DNA of 64,000 nt from Bordetella genomosp. 9. GTDB taxonomy: Bacteria; Pseudomonadota; Gammaproteobacteria; Burkholderiales; Burkholderiaceae_B. Of the stretch, positions 35,985 through 47,527 are shown piece after piece. The DNA lies in contig NZ_CP021109.1 of assembly GCF_002119725.1 (NCBI RefSeq), positions 2,790,001 through 2,854,000 of the forward strand, written 5' to 3'. The notes beneath the pieces are model-generated. The model was not told the origin of the DNA, made no database searches, and was given only the letters and a program-made list of their open reading frames with translations. The stretch's first letter is position 1. Each line of letters begins with the position of its first letter. The position numbers and the translations under genes were made by a program.

Positions 35985-37589
35985 TCAGCTTTCGATGCCG
36001 CGCGACGCCAGGTAGTCCTCGTAGCCGCCGCGGTAGTCGATGATCTGGCCGTCCGGCAGGATTTCTATGATGCGGCTGGCCAGCCCGGACACGAATTGCC
36101 GGTCGTGGGAGACGAAAAACAGCGTTCCTTCGTACTTTTCCAGGGCGAACTGGAGCGACTCGATCGATTCCATATCCAGGTGGTTGGTCGGCTCGTCCAG
36201 CAACAGGACGTTGTGGCGACCCAGCATCAGGCGGCCGAACGTCATGCGGTTCTTCTCGCCGCCGGAAAGCACCTTGGGCGCCTTGGGCAGGTCGTCGGCC
36301 GAGAACAGCAGGCGGCCCAGGACGGAACGGATGGACTGATCGTCATCGCCGGGCTGGCGATACTGGCTCATCCAGTCGAACAGATTGATGTCCGACTGCA
36401 GGAATTGGTCGGAAACGTCCTGCGCCATGTAGCCCAGATCGGCGTTGTCCGACCATTTGATCGTGCCGGAATCCGGCGCAAGGTCGCCCGCCAGCATGCG
36501 CAGCAGCGTCGTTTTGCCCACGCCGTTCGCCCCCACGATGGCGACCTTCTCGCCGGCGTCCACCATGGCTGAGAAATCCCGGATCACCGGCAAGTCGTAG
36601 GACTTGGACAGCTTTTCCACCGTCACCGCCAGGCGGTGCATGACCTTGTTCTGTTCGAAGCGGATATAGGGGTTTTGCCGCGATGAAGGCTTGACCTCGA
36701 CCTGCTCGGCCTTGATGCGGTCGATCTGCTTCAGGCGCGACGTAGCCTGGCGCGACTTGGACTTGTTGGCCGCGAAACGGCGCACGAAATCCTGCAGCTC
36801 GGCAATGCGCTCCTTCGCCTTGGCGTTGTTCGCCGTCAGACGTTCACGCGCCTGCGTGGCCGCCAGCATGTAATCGTCGTAGTTGCCCGGATACACGCGG
36901 ATCTCGCGATAGTCCAGATCCGCCATGTGGGTGCAGACCTGGTTCAGGAAGTGACGATCGTGGCTGATGATGATCATCGTGCTCTGGTAGCCGTTGAGCA
37001 CGTCCTCCAGCCAGCGGATGGTATTGATGTCCAGGTTGTTGGTGGGCTCGTCCAGCAGCAGCACGTCGGGATTGGAGAAAAGCGCCTGCGCCAGCAGAAC
37101 GCGCAGCTTCCACCCCGGCGCGACCTCGCGCATGGGAAGCTGATGCTGCTCCACGCCGATTCCCAGTCCCAGCAGCAGCTCGCCCGCGCGTGCCTCGGCC
37201 GTATAGCCGTCATATTCGGCGAACTTGGCTTCCAGGTCGGCGGCGCGCATGTAGTCCTCTTCGGACGCATCCGGGTTGGCGTAGATGGCGTCCCGTTCGG
37301 ACATGGCGGCCCACATTTCGGTGTGCCCCATCATCACCACATCCAGCACCCGATGGTCTTCGAAGGCGAACTGGTCCTGCCGCAGCTTGCCCAGCCGCAT
37401 GCCGGGCTCCAGGATCACGCTGCCGGACGTGGGCTCCAGGTCGCCGCCGATGATTTTCATGAAGGTGGACTTGCCGGATCCGTTGGCCCCGATCAGGCCG
37501 TACCGGTTGCCTTCGCCGAACTTGACGTTGACGTTCTCGAATAGCGGCTTGGGGCCGAACTGGATGGTGAGATTGGCGGTGGATATCAC
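35985..37589 (-). CDS. ybiT: ABC-F ATPase, YbiT type
   Basis: A 534-residue soluble protein with two ATPase domains and no membrane helices, of the ABC-F class that acts on the ribosome during translation. Walker A motifs GANGSGKST and GANGVGKTT, both followed by [12 protein letters not shown] Walker B motifs, are present. The first signature is replaced by VAPGWKLRV and the second is LSGGEKNR; that asymmetry and the sequence between domains match YbiT closely rather than EttA or Uup. The P-site-tRNA-interaction-like linker includes [26 protein letters not shown]. Confidence 0.93.
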   Translation of the reverse strand: MISTANLTIQFGPKPLFENVNVKFGEGNRYGLIGANGSGKSTFMKIIGGDLEPTSGSVILEPGMRLGKLRQDQFAFEDHRVLDVVMMGHTEMWAAMSERDAIYANPDASEEDYMRAADLEAKFAEYDGYTAEARAGELLLGLGIGVEQHQLPMREVAPGWKLRVLLAQALFSNPDVLLLDEPTNNLDINTIRWLEDVLNGYQSTMIIISHDRHFLNQVCTHMADLDYREIRVYPGNYDDYMLAATQARERLTANNAKAKERIAELQDFVRRFAANKSKSRQATSRLKQIDRIKAEQVEVKPSSRQNPYIRFEQNKVMHRLAVTVEKLSKSYDLPVIRDFSAMVDAGEKVAIVGANGVGKTTLLRMLAGDLAPDSGTIKWSDNADLGYMAQDVSDQFLQSDINLFDWMSQYRQPGDDDQSIRSVLGRLLFSADDLPKAPKVLSGGEKNRMTFGRLMLGRHNVLLLDEPTNHLDMESIESLQFALEKYEGTLFFVSHDRQFVSGLASRIIEILPDGQIIDYRGGYEDYLASRGIES

Positions 37590-37820
37590 GTTGATCTTGA
37601 GTAAAGCGGGAACGGGCGCCGGGGCGCCGCAAGGAACCTGTCAGTGTACCTTGTGAGGGCAAGACATGCCGGGCGGATGGCTCCATCCGGGCTAATCCCG
37701 CTATTGCGCGGATTGTCAAGGCAGGGAGACAAGGATGTAATGAAGCGGGAGGTGCCGTGTCACAAAGGCACTCGGCCGGTGCAGCCGCGCGGGGCGGGAA
37801 GATTCGACGAGGGAACCATT

Positions 37821-38570
37821 ATGTTTCAAACGCTGGAAGTCGAGTACAAGCCCCAGGCGGCGCAGGTCTGGCTTTCTCGTCCGGACATGCGCAATGCGGT
37901 CGACGCGCTGATGGCGGCAGAGCTGACGGAGACCTATCGCGCGCTCGCGGACGACAGCCAGGTGCGCGCGATCGTGCTGGCCGCGCGCGGGATCGCGTTC
38001 TGCGCCGGCGCCGACGAAAACTGGGCCGGGCGGGATGCCCGGCACGGCCTCGAGCCCGCGCAGGTGGACCGAGCCGCCTGCGGGGACATGCTTGAAGCCA
38101 TCTTCCGCTGCCCCAAACCGACCATCGTCCGCCTGCACGGCGCCTGCATGGGACTGGGCATGGGGCTGGCCGCCGCCTGCGATATCGCCATCGCCTCCTC
38201 GCAAGCGACTTTCGCGCTGCCCGACACCCGGCTGGGGCAGGTACCGGAGATCATCGCACCCTATGTTTTGCGCGCCATGAACCCGCGCGACGCCAGCCGC
38301 TGGCTGCTGACCGGCGAAACCTTCAGCGCCGCGGAGGCGTGGCGGATGGGGTTCGTACACGGTCTTTCCGAACCCGAGTCACTGGATATGCGCATCGCGG
38401 CGCTGGTCGATACCTTCATGCTGACCGCGCCCGACGCGGTGGCGGCTACCAAGGTCCTCGTGCAGGCCTTGCCGGGCCGGTGCCCGCCCGCCAACGAAGC
38501 GCGCGGATTGCCCGATGCGGGGGAAAGCAACGCGCGCGGCATGCCGGGCGGCGCGGGCATTATCCACTAG
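37821..38570 (+). CDS. Enoyl-CoA hydratase/isomerase (crotonase) family protein
   Basis: A 249-residue crotonase-fold enzyme acting on acyl-CoA substrates. Oxyanion-hole segments RGIAFCAGADENWAG and HGACMGLGMGLAAACDIAIA are seen, as is LPDTRLGQVPEIIAPYVLRAM. The position of the hydratase Glu in the third motif is TFALPDTRLG, so the precise reaction cannot be set. The end of the protein is unusually Gly/Pro-rich (GLPDAGESNARGMPGGAG). The ATG at 37821 fits the family; upstream in-frame Mets do not. Confidence 0.85.
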   Translation: MFQTLEVEYKPQAAQVWLSRPDMRNAVDALMAAELTETYRALADDSQVRAIVLAARGIAFCAGADENWAGRDARHGLEPAQVDRAACGDMLEAIFRCPKPTIVRLHGACMGLGMGLAAACDIAIASSQATFALPDTRLGQVPEIIAPYVLRAMNPRDASRWLLTGETFSAAEAWRMGFVHGLSEPESLDMRIAALVDTFMLTAPDAVAATKVLVQALPGRCPPANEARGLPDAGESNARGMPGGAGIIH

Positions 38571-38660
38571 CGCCTGCCCGGGCTCGCAGCTGCGGATGTC
38601 CGCGTGCGAAGGCGAGGCGCCCTCGCAGATCGACAGGCCGTGCCCGGCGCGCAGACCCGC

Positions 38661-39893
38661 TCAGACGCCGGGATCGGGAACCTCGGGACGCAGGTGCTCG
38701 CGCTCCCATCGGACCCGATAGCGGTCGAGCGCGTTGAACAGCAGCGGGTTGATCAGGATGCTAAGGATGGAGCCCGCCAGCAGCAGGTCCTGGCCTTGTT
38801 TCGGCAGGATCTCCTGGGCCACGGCCAGGCCGGCCAGGATGAATGAGAATTCACCGATCTGCGCCAGGCTCACGGAAATCGTGGCCGCGGTCAGCTTGGA
38901 GCGGCGAAAGGCACGCACGATCAGGTATGCGGCAATGGACTTGCCGATGACGATGATGAGAAAGGTCGCCAGCACGCCCCAGGGGTCGCGCACCAGCACC
39001 ACCGGCTCGAACAGCATGCCGACGGAGACGAAAAACAGCACCGAAAACGCATCGCGCAGCGGTAGCGATTCATCGGCCGCGCGCTGGCTGAATTCCGATT
39101 CCGCCATCACCATGCCGGCGAAGAACGCGCCCAGCGCGAAGGACACATCGAACAGCGTCGTGGCGCCATAGGCGATCCCCAGCGCACAGGCGAGCACGCC
39201 GAGGCGGAAGAGTTCACGGTTGCCGGTGTAGACGACCCGTTCCAGCAGCCACGGGATCACCCGGCGGCCGATGACCAGCATGACCGCGACGAAGGCCGCC
39301 ACCTTGATCGCCGTCAGGCCCAGGATGGGCCATATCGAGGCCCCTTCCCCGCCGGCCTGCCGGCCGCCCAGCACGCCCGACAGCGCGGGAATAAGCACCA
39401 GGGCCGCCACCATGGCAAGGTCTTCGACGATCAGCCAGCCCACGGCGATGCGGCCCTGGTCGCTTTCGACCAGGCCGCGTTCTTCCAACGCCTTGATCAG
39501 GACCACGGTGCTGGCCACCGAAAGCGCCAGGCCGAAAAGCAGCCCCGCGCCGGTGTTCCAACCCATCAGATGGGCCAGCCCCAGTCCCAGCAACGTCGCC
39601 ACGGCAATCTGCACGATGGCGCCCGGCACGGCGATGTTCTTGACCGACAGAAGGTCCTTCAAGGAGAAATGCAGACCCACGCCGAACATCAGGAGGATCA
39701 CGCCGAGTTCGGCCAGTTCGTTGGCCAGGTGGCTATCGGCGGTAAAGCCGGGGGTATGCGGTCCACATAAAATGCCCGCGCACAAGTATCCGATCAACGG
39801 CGGCAGTTTCAGGCGGACAGCGATGGCGGCCAGAATGAAGGCCAACACCAGCCCGCCCACGATCGTCGTAATGAGCGGCGTGGAATGAGGCAT
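38661..39893 (-). CDS. CPA2-type monovalent cation:proton antiporter, without TrkA-N domain
   Basis: A 410-residue membrane protein with about 12 helices. The sequence (VGGLVLAFILAAIAVRLKLPPLIGYLCAGILCGPHTPGF, ELGVILLMFGVGLHFSLKDL, GWLIVEDLAMVAALVLIPAL with the ion-binding Asp, FALGAFFAGMVMAESEFSQRA) is like the membrane half of YbaL/KefB. YbaL has about 150 more residues containing a TrkA-N nucleotide-binding domain; here the protein ends soon after the last helix. No frameshifted TrkA-N remnant is seen downstream, so this looks like a genuine short form. Confidence 0.88.
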   Translation of the reverse strand: MPHSTPLITTIVGGLVLAFILAAIAVRLKLPPLIGYLCAGILCGPHTPGFTADSHLANELAELGVILLMFGVGLHFSLKDLLSVKNIAVPGAIVQIAVATLLGLGLAHLMGWNTGAGLLFGLALSVASTVVLIKALEERGLVESDQGRIAVGWLIVEDLAMVAALVLIPALSGVLGGRQAGGEGASIWPILGLTAIKVAAFVAVMLVIGRRVIPWLLERVVYTGNRELFRLGVLACALGIAYGATTLFDVSFALGAFFAGMVMAESEFSQRAADESLPLRDAFSVLFFVSVGMLFEPVVLVRDPWGVLATFLIIVIGKSIAAYLIVRAFRRSKLTAATISVSLAQIGEFSFILAGLAVAQEILPKQGQDLLLAGSILSILINPLLFNALDRYRVRWEREHLRPEVPDPGV

Positions 39894-39909
39894 GCATACT
39901 CCGAGGGAA

Positions 39910-39931
39910 GAATGCCCCAGGCGGGGCATTC
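39910..39931. terminator. Perfect 9-bp stem-loop between ldcA and the antiporter gene
   Basis: GAATGCCCC and GGGGCATTC with a 4-nt loop lie 16 nt before the antiporter ATG. On the minus strand TTCC follows, so it is only weakly terminator-like. It could end the HAD-tadA-ldcA message or structure the antiporter 5' UTR. Confidence 0.5.
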
Positions 39932-40076
39932 TGAATGAGAACTGAACGAGTCAGTCCCCCGAGAATATCACGGCTGAGCGGCGCAGCAGCCACAGTGCCG
40001 GTCGTCGATACCGCGCAGCCCTGATCGCGGCCGCCGGGATCCTCCCGGTGCTTCGGTTCCGGATCGACGCCCGGCA

Positions 40077-42386
<2,310 letters not shown>

Positions 42387-42426
42387 GGGAAAGCGCGGGC
42401 GGTGAACAGGCGCCATTTTGCCTGAT

Positions 42427-43671
42427 TCAGGGCTCGAACGCGGGCGCGGGCAGGCGGCGGCGGTTCCGGAAAAACCGCCATAGCAGCTGGGAAGCGTCGG
42501 GCCCCTGGCGCGCGTGGAAACGCACCCGGCCGTCGCCGCCGCTCCAGGCGTGCCCCAGTCCGGGCACCAGGCACAGCGCAACCACCGCGTCCCGGCCCGC
42601 CAGCGCTTCGGTGCGGGTGTAGGCGCCTGGCGTGCCGGCGCCGTATTCACGCGGCGGCATGCGCTTTTCAAGGCCGATGCCGTTCGCCCAGGCCAGTTGC
42701 TCCAGCAACTGCCGTCCGCTGCGCGGATCCACCACGGCATCGCGGCCGCCCTGCACGATGATGGCCGGCATGCCGGGAAAGGCGCTGTCGGCCGCAAGCA
42801 GCGGCGGCATGGTTTGCTCTGGAGATCGCCGCGTGCCGTGCCGCATGACCCGCAGTCCCTCGGCTGCGCTGTGCGCAGCGCCGAGAACAGCCCCCGAATG
42901 CATGCCCAGGGCCGCGATCCAGCGCGGATGGCGCAATGCCACCAGGGCGGCCATGCTGGCGCCAGCGGACAGGCCGGCGATATAGATGCGGGACGTATCC
43001 ACGCCGTACTCGGCCGCGACGCCGCGCAGAATTCCGGCAATGGCGTCGGCCTCCGCATAACCGTGAGCGGCGTCGGGCTGATACCAGTGCCAGCAGCGGT
43101 GTCGCTGCGCCTGCCGAGACTGCTGGGGATAAACCAGCAGCACGCCTTCCCGATCCGCCTCGCGGTGCATGCGCGTGCCCCACGCGAAGTCCAATGCGCT
43201 CTGCTCGCACCCATGCAGCATCACCAGCATGGGGCCGCCTTTTGCCAACCGCGGCGGCACGTAGACGAAGTAGGAAAGCCGTACGGGCCAGGCGCCGGGC
43301 ACCGGTGGCGTGCGGTAGATATGCGCCCGCCAGGCCCCGGCGAAGGCCTGCGGGTCGGGCGTGAACGGCGCGTCCGCCGGATGGCGCGCCGCTGGCGCGG
43401 CCCGCTTTGCGGTGCGCGCAGGAGACGTCGCGCGCGGCTCGGCCTTCAACGCCGGCTTGGATGGAAAAGCCTTGGGCGTTGTCTTCGCCTTTGTCTTCGT
43501 CTTCGTCTTCAGTACGGGCTTCGGTACGGGCTTAGGTCTGGGCTTGGGCTTCGCTCGTTTGGGCGCGAGCGGATCCATCCACGGCGGCAATCCCGCACGC
43601 AACGCATTGCGTTGCAGTCGTGCCACCTTGCGCGCGGTCGAGAAAAACAGCCGGGTGAGCTTGCTTTGCAT
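42427..43671 (-). CDS. PHB-depolymerase-family esterase with Lys/Pro-rich linker
   Basis: A 414-residue alpha/beta hydrolase. The catalytic domain (about residues 130-390) has VMLHGCEQSALDFA, the nucleophile motif GLSAGAS, Asp in QGGRDAVVDPRSG and His in GLGHAWSGG, as in extracellular or intracellular polyhydroxybutyrate depolymerase-like esterases. Before it is a long low-complexity linker of Lys, Pro, Thr and Arg (about 50-95). No clear signal peptide is present, so a cytoplasmic granule-associated role is possible. The start MQSKLTRLFF at 43671 is preferred to one 117 nt upstream. Confidence 0.82.
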   Translation of the reverse strand: MQSKLTRLFFSTARKVARLQRNALRAGLPPWMDPLAPKRAKPKPRPKPVPKPVLKTKTKTKAKTTPKAFPSKPALKAEPRATSPARTAKRAAPAARHPADAPFTPDPQAFAGAWRAHIYRTPPVPGAWPVRLSYFVYVPPRLAKGGPMLVMLHGCEQSALDFAWGTRMHREADREGVLLVYPQQSRQAQRHRCWHWYQPDAAHGYAEADAIAGILRGVAAEYGVDTSRIYIAGLSAGASMAALVALRHPRWIAALGMHSGAVLGAAHSAAEGLRVMRHGTRRSPEQTMPPLLAADSAFPGMPAIIVQGGRDAVVDPRSGRQLLEQLAWANGIGLEKRMPPREYGAGTPGAYTRTEALAGRDAVVALCLVPGLGHAWSGGDGRVRFHARQGPDASQLLWRFFRNRRRLPAPAFEP

Positions 43672-43848
43672 GGCGGCCTGCGGAGTCAAACCTCGATGGG
43701 GATTCCGGGGCGCAGCCAATGCCACGCCCACGTCCGTGCAAGACGACCGGACGAAACCCATTGTGCCGCCGATGGTGCATTGCAGCAACCGGGCTCACCA
43801 GGCTGAGCAGGAACACCGTTTGCGCCGCAGTGAGGTGTGGCGTACGAG

Positions 43849-44106
43849 TCAATCGGCCAGATCGTAACTGGTGCTGCGCCCGCCGGCTTGCGAACGACGC
43901 AATACGCCGAGCCGCACCAGTTCGTTGATGTCCCGCAACGCCGTATCCGGCGAGCATTTCGTCAGCGCCGCCCATTTGCCGCTCGTCAGCTTCCCCTGAA
44001 AACCACCGAGCAGGCGATTGAGCACCTTGACCTGCCGCTCGTTCAGTTTTCCGCCTGGCACACGCTGCCAGAAACCCGCCTTGCGAAGTACGCGCCAAAG
44101 GGATGC
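43849..44106 (-). pseudogene. Remnant of a Fic/DUF4172-family protein: C-terminal winged helix only
   Basis: The last ~85 residues of a reading frame (FWQRVPGGKLNERQVKVLNRLLGGFQGKLTSGKWAAL in part, then DINELVRLGVLRRSQAGGRSTSYDLAD) match the C-terminal winged helix usually found after the Fic domain in DUF4172-type Fic proteins. The Fic core with its HxFxxGNGR motif is absent here and in other frames up to the next gene, so this is most likely a decayed fragment. A rearranged small DNA-binding protein is an alternative. Confidence 0.5.
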
Positions 44107-44421
44107 TGCTGGGCAGGCCGCAGACGGCAAATATTCACCGCGTTTTATGCGGGGAATAGGGCTTGATTCTCCGCAAAGGTACACAGAGTGCAGGGCCGCG
44201 TTGCGGCCACGCTGTCTCGCCGGGCCGTGCCCGCGGCGGCGGCGGTTGCGCGGACCGCTCGGCACCGTGCCACCGCATCGGACAGCCGCTACGCGGGACG
44301 AGAAAGATGCTCCTCGAATGGCGTACCGGTTCCGGCTGGTCCGGTGATCCCTTCGGTCCGGCGCCAGGCATGGCCCGGCGGCATTCCTGAGGATCACCGG
44401 ATCGGCCGCCCGCCTATCCGG
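44107..44421. other. Gene-free stretch upstream of the Fic remnant
   Basis: 315 bp with no recognisable coding sequence on either strand. It may be decayed sequence of the former Fic gene, but no Fic motifs are visible. Confidence 0.4.
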
Positions 44422-44964
44422 TCACTGGCGCGGCATCGTGCCGTACGGAGCGGGCGCCGTGGTGCCCGAGGGCGCGTAGCCGGCGGGCGGCACGGCGGGG
44501 GGCGGCGCGAGCGGCGCGGCCGGCTGGGTGTATCCGCCCGGGGCGGTGGTGTAGCCGGAAGCCGGCGTGCTGCCCGGCGTGCCGGCAGGCACCTGGATGA
44601 CGGTTTCGCGCAGCACGCCGCCGCCCGTGACACTGCCGCGCACGGTGGTGTCGCCCTGCCCCGTCATCTGGATCATGCAGTCCTGGCGCTGCGCCGCGGG
44701 AAGCGCGTTGCAGCGCGCCGTGGCGTTGGTTTGCGGATCCGTCGGCGTGGTGAGGCCGTTGCGCCGGCGCTCCACCAGCGAGGCGCCCGCTTCGCGCATG
44801 CAGGCCTCGCGGTCCTGTCCGGTCGCGCCGCTCTTGCAGCGCGCCACGTCCTCGCGATATTGGGCATCCCCGCCCGACGCCGACCAGGCGGGCGCTGCGG
44901 TTCCCAGCATGCCGGCCGCGCAGACCGCAAACCCGATTGCCGACAGTTTCATTCGATGCGTCAT
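44422..44964 (-). CDS. Secreted protein with paired Cys and Pro/Gly/Thr-rich tail
   Basis: A 180-residue protein with a signal peptide (IGFAVCAAGMLGTAAPAWSA). The mature N-terminal half has four Cys in a YREDVARCKSG...CMREAG...ARCNALPAAQRQDCMIQM pattern, suggesting two disulfides. The C-terminal half is disordered, Pro/Gly/Ala/Thr-rich (GYTQPAAPLAPPPAVPPAGY), as in cell-wall or surface-linker sequences. No named family is recognised. GGAGG precedes the ATG. It is likely periplasmic. Confidence 0.7.
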   Translation of the reverse strand: MTHRMKLSAIGFAVCAAGMLGTAAPAWSASGGDAQYREDVARCKSGATGQDREACMREAGASLVERRRNGLTTPTDPQTNATARCNALPAAQRQDCMIQMTGQGDTTVRGSVTGGGVLRETVIQVPAGTPGSTPASGYTTAPGGYTQPAAPLAPPPAVPPAGYAPSGTTAPAPYGTMPRQ

Positions 44965-45109
44965 GCTTGACCTCCAAAGTCCGTGGCCACCTCTTTGGTG
45001 GCGCGTTCATCAAAGCCAAGGATCAGCAAGCAACGTGCCCATCCATGGGAAGCCCGACGTGTGGACGGCAAGCACGCGGTGTGCCGCGCGACCGTAGCGG
45101 CGGCGTGCA

Positions 45110-45874
45110 TTACCCTTGCGGGGGCTGTCCGTTCGATGCGGTCAGACCGCCGTCCACCGGCAGGTTCACTCCGGTCACGAAGCGGGCATCGTCGCTGGCA
45201 AGGAAGGCAATCACCGAGGCGATTTCTTCCGGCTCGGCGCCGCGCCCCATGGGGATGCGCTCCGCAAACTTCTCCATCAGCGCGCGATCCGAGAACATGT
45301 CCGCGGTCAGCTCGCTGCGCGTCAGGCTGGGGCAGACGGCGTTGATCCGTATGCCGTCGCGCGCGTAGTCCATGGCCAGGGCCCGCGTGAAGTTGGTGAC
45401 CGCGCCCTTGGCGGCGTTATAGAAGCTCATCTTCCAATCGCCGCCCAGCCCGGATACCGAGGAAACGTTCACGATGGACCCGCCGGTCTTGATCAGCTCC
45501 GGAATGGCCGCCGCGCAGCCATTGAATACCCCGTCCACGTCCACCGACATGACGTTGCGCCAGTCCTGCGGCGAGGCTTCCGTGATGCGGCCGCCGGGCG
45601 CGATACCCGCATTGTTCACCATGACGTGCAATGCGCCGAAGCGTTCGACCGCCGTTTTCACCAGACGCTGAACCTGGTCCATCTGCGCGACGTCCGTCAC
45701 GCAGACCAGGGCGCGATCCTGCGGCAGGGTGTCGGCGACCTTGCGCAACTTCTCTTCGGTGCGGCCGGCAAGAACCACGCTTGCCCCCTCTTGCGCGAAA
45801 CGGCGCGCCGTGGCGGCGCCGATGCCGGAGCCAGCGCCGGTGACGATGACAACTTTGTTCGTGAAACGGGTCAT
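45110..45874 (-). CDS. Short-chain dehydrogenase/reductase
   Basis: A 254-residue NAD(P)-dependent oxidoreductase. The cofactor motif TGAGSGIG (residues 12-19), NNAG, the catalytic Ser (NVSSVSG) and YNAAK are all present, as is the classical C-terminal LPVDGG. The substrate is unknown. The ATG follows GGAGG. It is downstream of, and on the same strand as, the MdtD-like exporter gene, 92 nt away. Confidence 0.93.
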   Translation of the reverse strand: MTRFTNKVVIVTGAGSGIGAATARRFAQEGASVVLAGRTEEKLRKVADTLPQDRALVCVTDVAQMDQVQRLVKTAVERFGALHVMVNNAGIAPGGRITEASPQDWRNVMSVDVDGVFNGCAAAIPELIKTGGSIVNVSSVSGLGGDWKMSFYNAAKGAVTNFTRALAMDYARDGIRINAVCPSLTRSELTADMFSDRALMEKFAERIPMGRGAEPEEIASVIAFLASDDARFVTGVNLPVDGGLTASNGQPPQG

Positions 45875-45966
45875 GACGTCCTCCTGATGGAAGGCGACGC
45901 GCCGCAGAGGGCGCGCGTCGCGACGGGAGGAACTCGCAAGCGTCATACCGGCAGCGCCGGCACAGG

Positions 45967-47337
45967 TCAGGCGCTGCCGCGTGCGGGGCGCAACGCCAGT
46001 CGCCTGAAAATGAGCGTGGAAAGCAGCGTGATGCCACCCACGCACAGGAAAGTCAGGCGAAAGCCTGCGCCGTCCGCATGCGGGCCGTGCGAGAAGAGCC
46101 CGACCATGCCGCCGCCCAGGCTCACACCCAGGCTGAGCGCCAGCATCTGGACCATGGAGAACAGGCTGTTGCCGCTGCCGGCGTCCTCCACGCTCAGGCC
46201 CTTCAACGTGACGCTGTTCATGGCGGCGAACTGCATGGAGTTGGCGCCGCCGAACACGGACAGCTGAAGAATCTGTAGCGCCAGGGGCCATCCCGGCGCG
46301 ATCAGGGCAAAGGACATGATCGACACGCCCACCACCACGGTATTCACCGACAGGAAGGCCTCATAGCCGAAGCGCCGCACCAAGGGCGTGACCCAGCGCT
46401 TGGTGATCAGGGCCGCCAGCGCGATGGGAAACATCATCATGCCGGCGTGAAGCGGCGTATAGCCCATCTGCAGCTGCAGCAGCAGCGGCACCAGAAAGGC
46501 CACGCCGCTGCTGCCGATGCGGGAAACCAGGTTGCCCAGCAGCCCGACGCTGAATGTGGTGTCCCGAAACAACGCCAGACGGAACAAGGGGCGCGGGCGA
46601 TGCCGGGCGTGCGCCACATATGCCGCCACGGCAAGCGCGCTGAGCGCGATCAGCCCTGCGCCGTAGCCGGCGCGGTCAGGCCCGTCCGTGCCTTCCATCG
46701 CCAGCGAGAACGCCACCATACAGGTGGACAGCAACGCGAAGCCGACGAAGTCGAAGCCCGGCGCAGCGGCCAGGGACCCGCGCGCAATGTATCGCCGCAC
46801 CGCCGCCAGTCCCAGGATGCCGATCGGCAGGTTGATCAGGAAAATCCAGTGCCAGCTCAGCGCTTGCACCAGCCATCCGCCGGTCATCGGCCCGATCATG
46901 GGGCCGACTTGCCCGGCCACGGAAATCAAGGCCAACGCGGCGATGTAATCGTCGCCGCGTATCGACCGCAATATGCTGAGCCGCCCGATCGGCAGCAGCA
47001 TGGAGCCGCCCACGCCCTGCACCACGCGCGCCACGATCAATTGCGGCAAGGTGGACGACATGGCGCAGAACAGGGATCCGAGCACGAAGATCAGGATGGA
47101 AACGAAGTAGACGCGGCGGGTGCCGAACCGGTCCGCCAGCCAGCCCGAAGCCGGGGTCAGCATGGCCATGGCCAGCGAGTACGCCACGACGACGGGCCGC
47201 ATCGCCAGGGGCGCCTCGTGCAGGCTGGCCGCCATGGCCGGCAAGGCCGTGTTGACGATGGTCGTATCCAGGGACTGCATGAAAAAACCCGCGGCCACTA
47301 CCCACAACATGCCGCGCTGCGACGAACTTTCCTTCAT
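45967..47337 (-). CDS. mdtD: MFS exporter, DHA2 family, MdtD-like
   Basis: A 456-residue drug:proton antiporter-type protein with 14 predicted helices. GFFMQSLDTTIVNTALPAMA in TM1 (motif D1), SGWLADRFGTRRVYF in the 2-3 loop and ARVVQGVGGSMLLPIGRLSILR are nearly as in Escherichia coli MdtD. MdtD there sits with MdtABC, which is missing here. The substrate is unknown. AGAGGGG precedes the ATG. Confidence 0.85.
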   Translation of the reverse strand: MKESSSQRGMLWVVAAGFFMQSLDTTIVNTALPAMAASLHEAPLAMRPVVVAYSLAMAMLTPASGWLADRFGTRRVYFVSILIFVLGSLFCAMSSTLPQLIVARVVQGVGGSMLLPIGRLSILRSIRGDDYIAALALISVAGQVGPMIGPMTGGWLVQALSWHWIFLINLPIGILGLAAVRRYIARGSLAAAPGFDFVGFALLSTCMVAFSLAMEGTDGPDRAGYGAGLIALSALAVAAYVAHARHRPRPLFRLALFRDTTFSVGLLGNLVSRIGSSGVAFLVPLLLQLQMGYTPLHAGMMMFPIALAALITKRWVTPLVRRFGYEAFLSVNTVVVGVSIMSFALIAPGWPLALQILQLSVFGGANSMQFAAMNSVTLKGLSVEDAGSGNSLFSMVQMLALSLGVSLGGGMVGLFSHGPHADGAGFRLTFLCVGGITLLSTLIFRRLALRPARGSA

Positions 47338-47527
47338 TTCCCCTCTCTATGCGCCGCGGCTCCCGATGCGAAGAGCCGGCCGCGCGAATGCGGGCAATGA
47401 TAGGCCGATCGCCTATGATCGCGAAATCCGGCATGGGATTGCGGCTGACGCCATTTTTTGCGGCCTCGCGTTCAGTTTTTCGTCAGCGCATTTCCCCATC
47501 CTTGTCGCCCGCATGGAGGGCTTATTC

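Noticed and set aside
42514..43806. A 430-codon plus-strand frame opposite the PHB-depolymerase-like gene
   Set aside because: The minus strand has the intact hydrolase triad; the plus-strand frame is Arg/Ala/Gly-rich and featureless.
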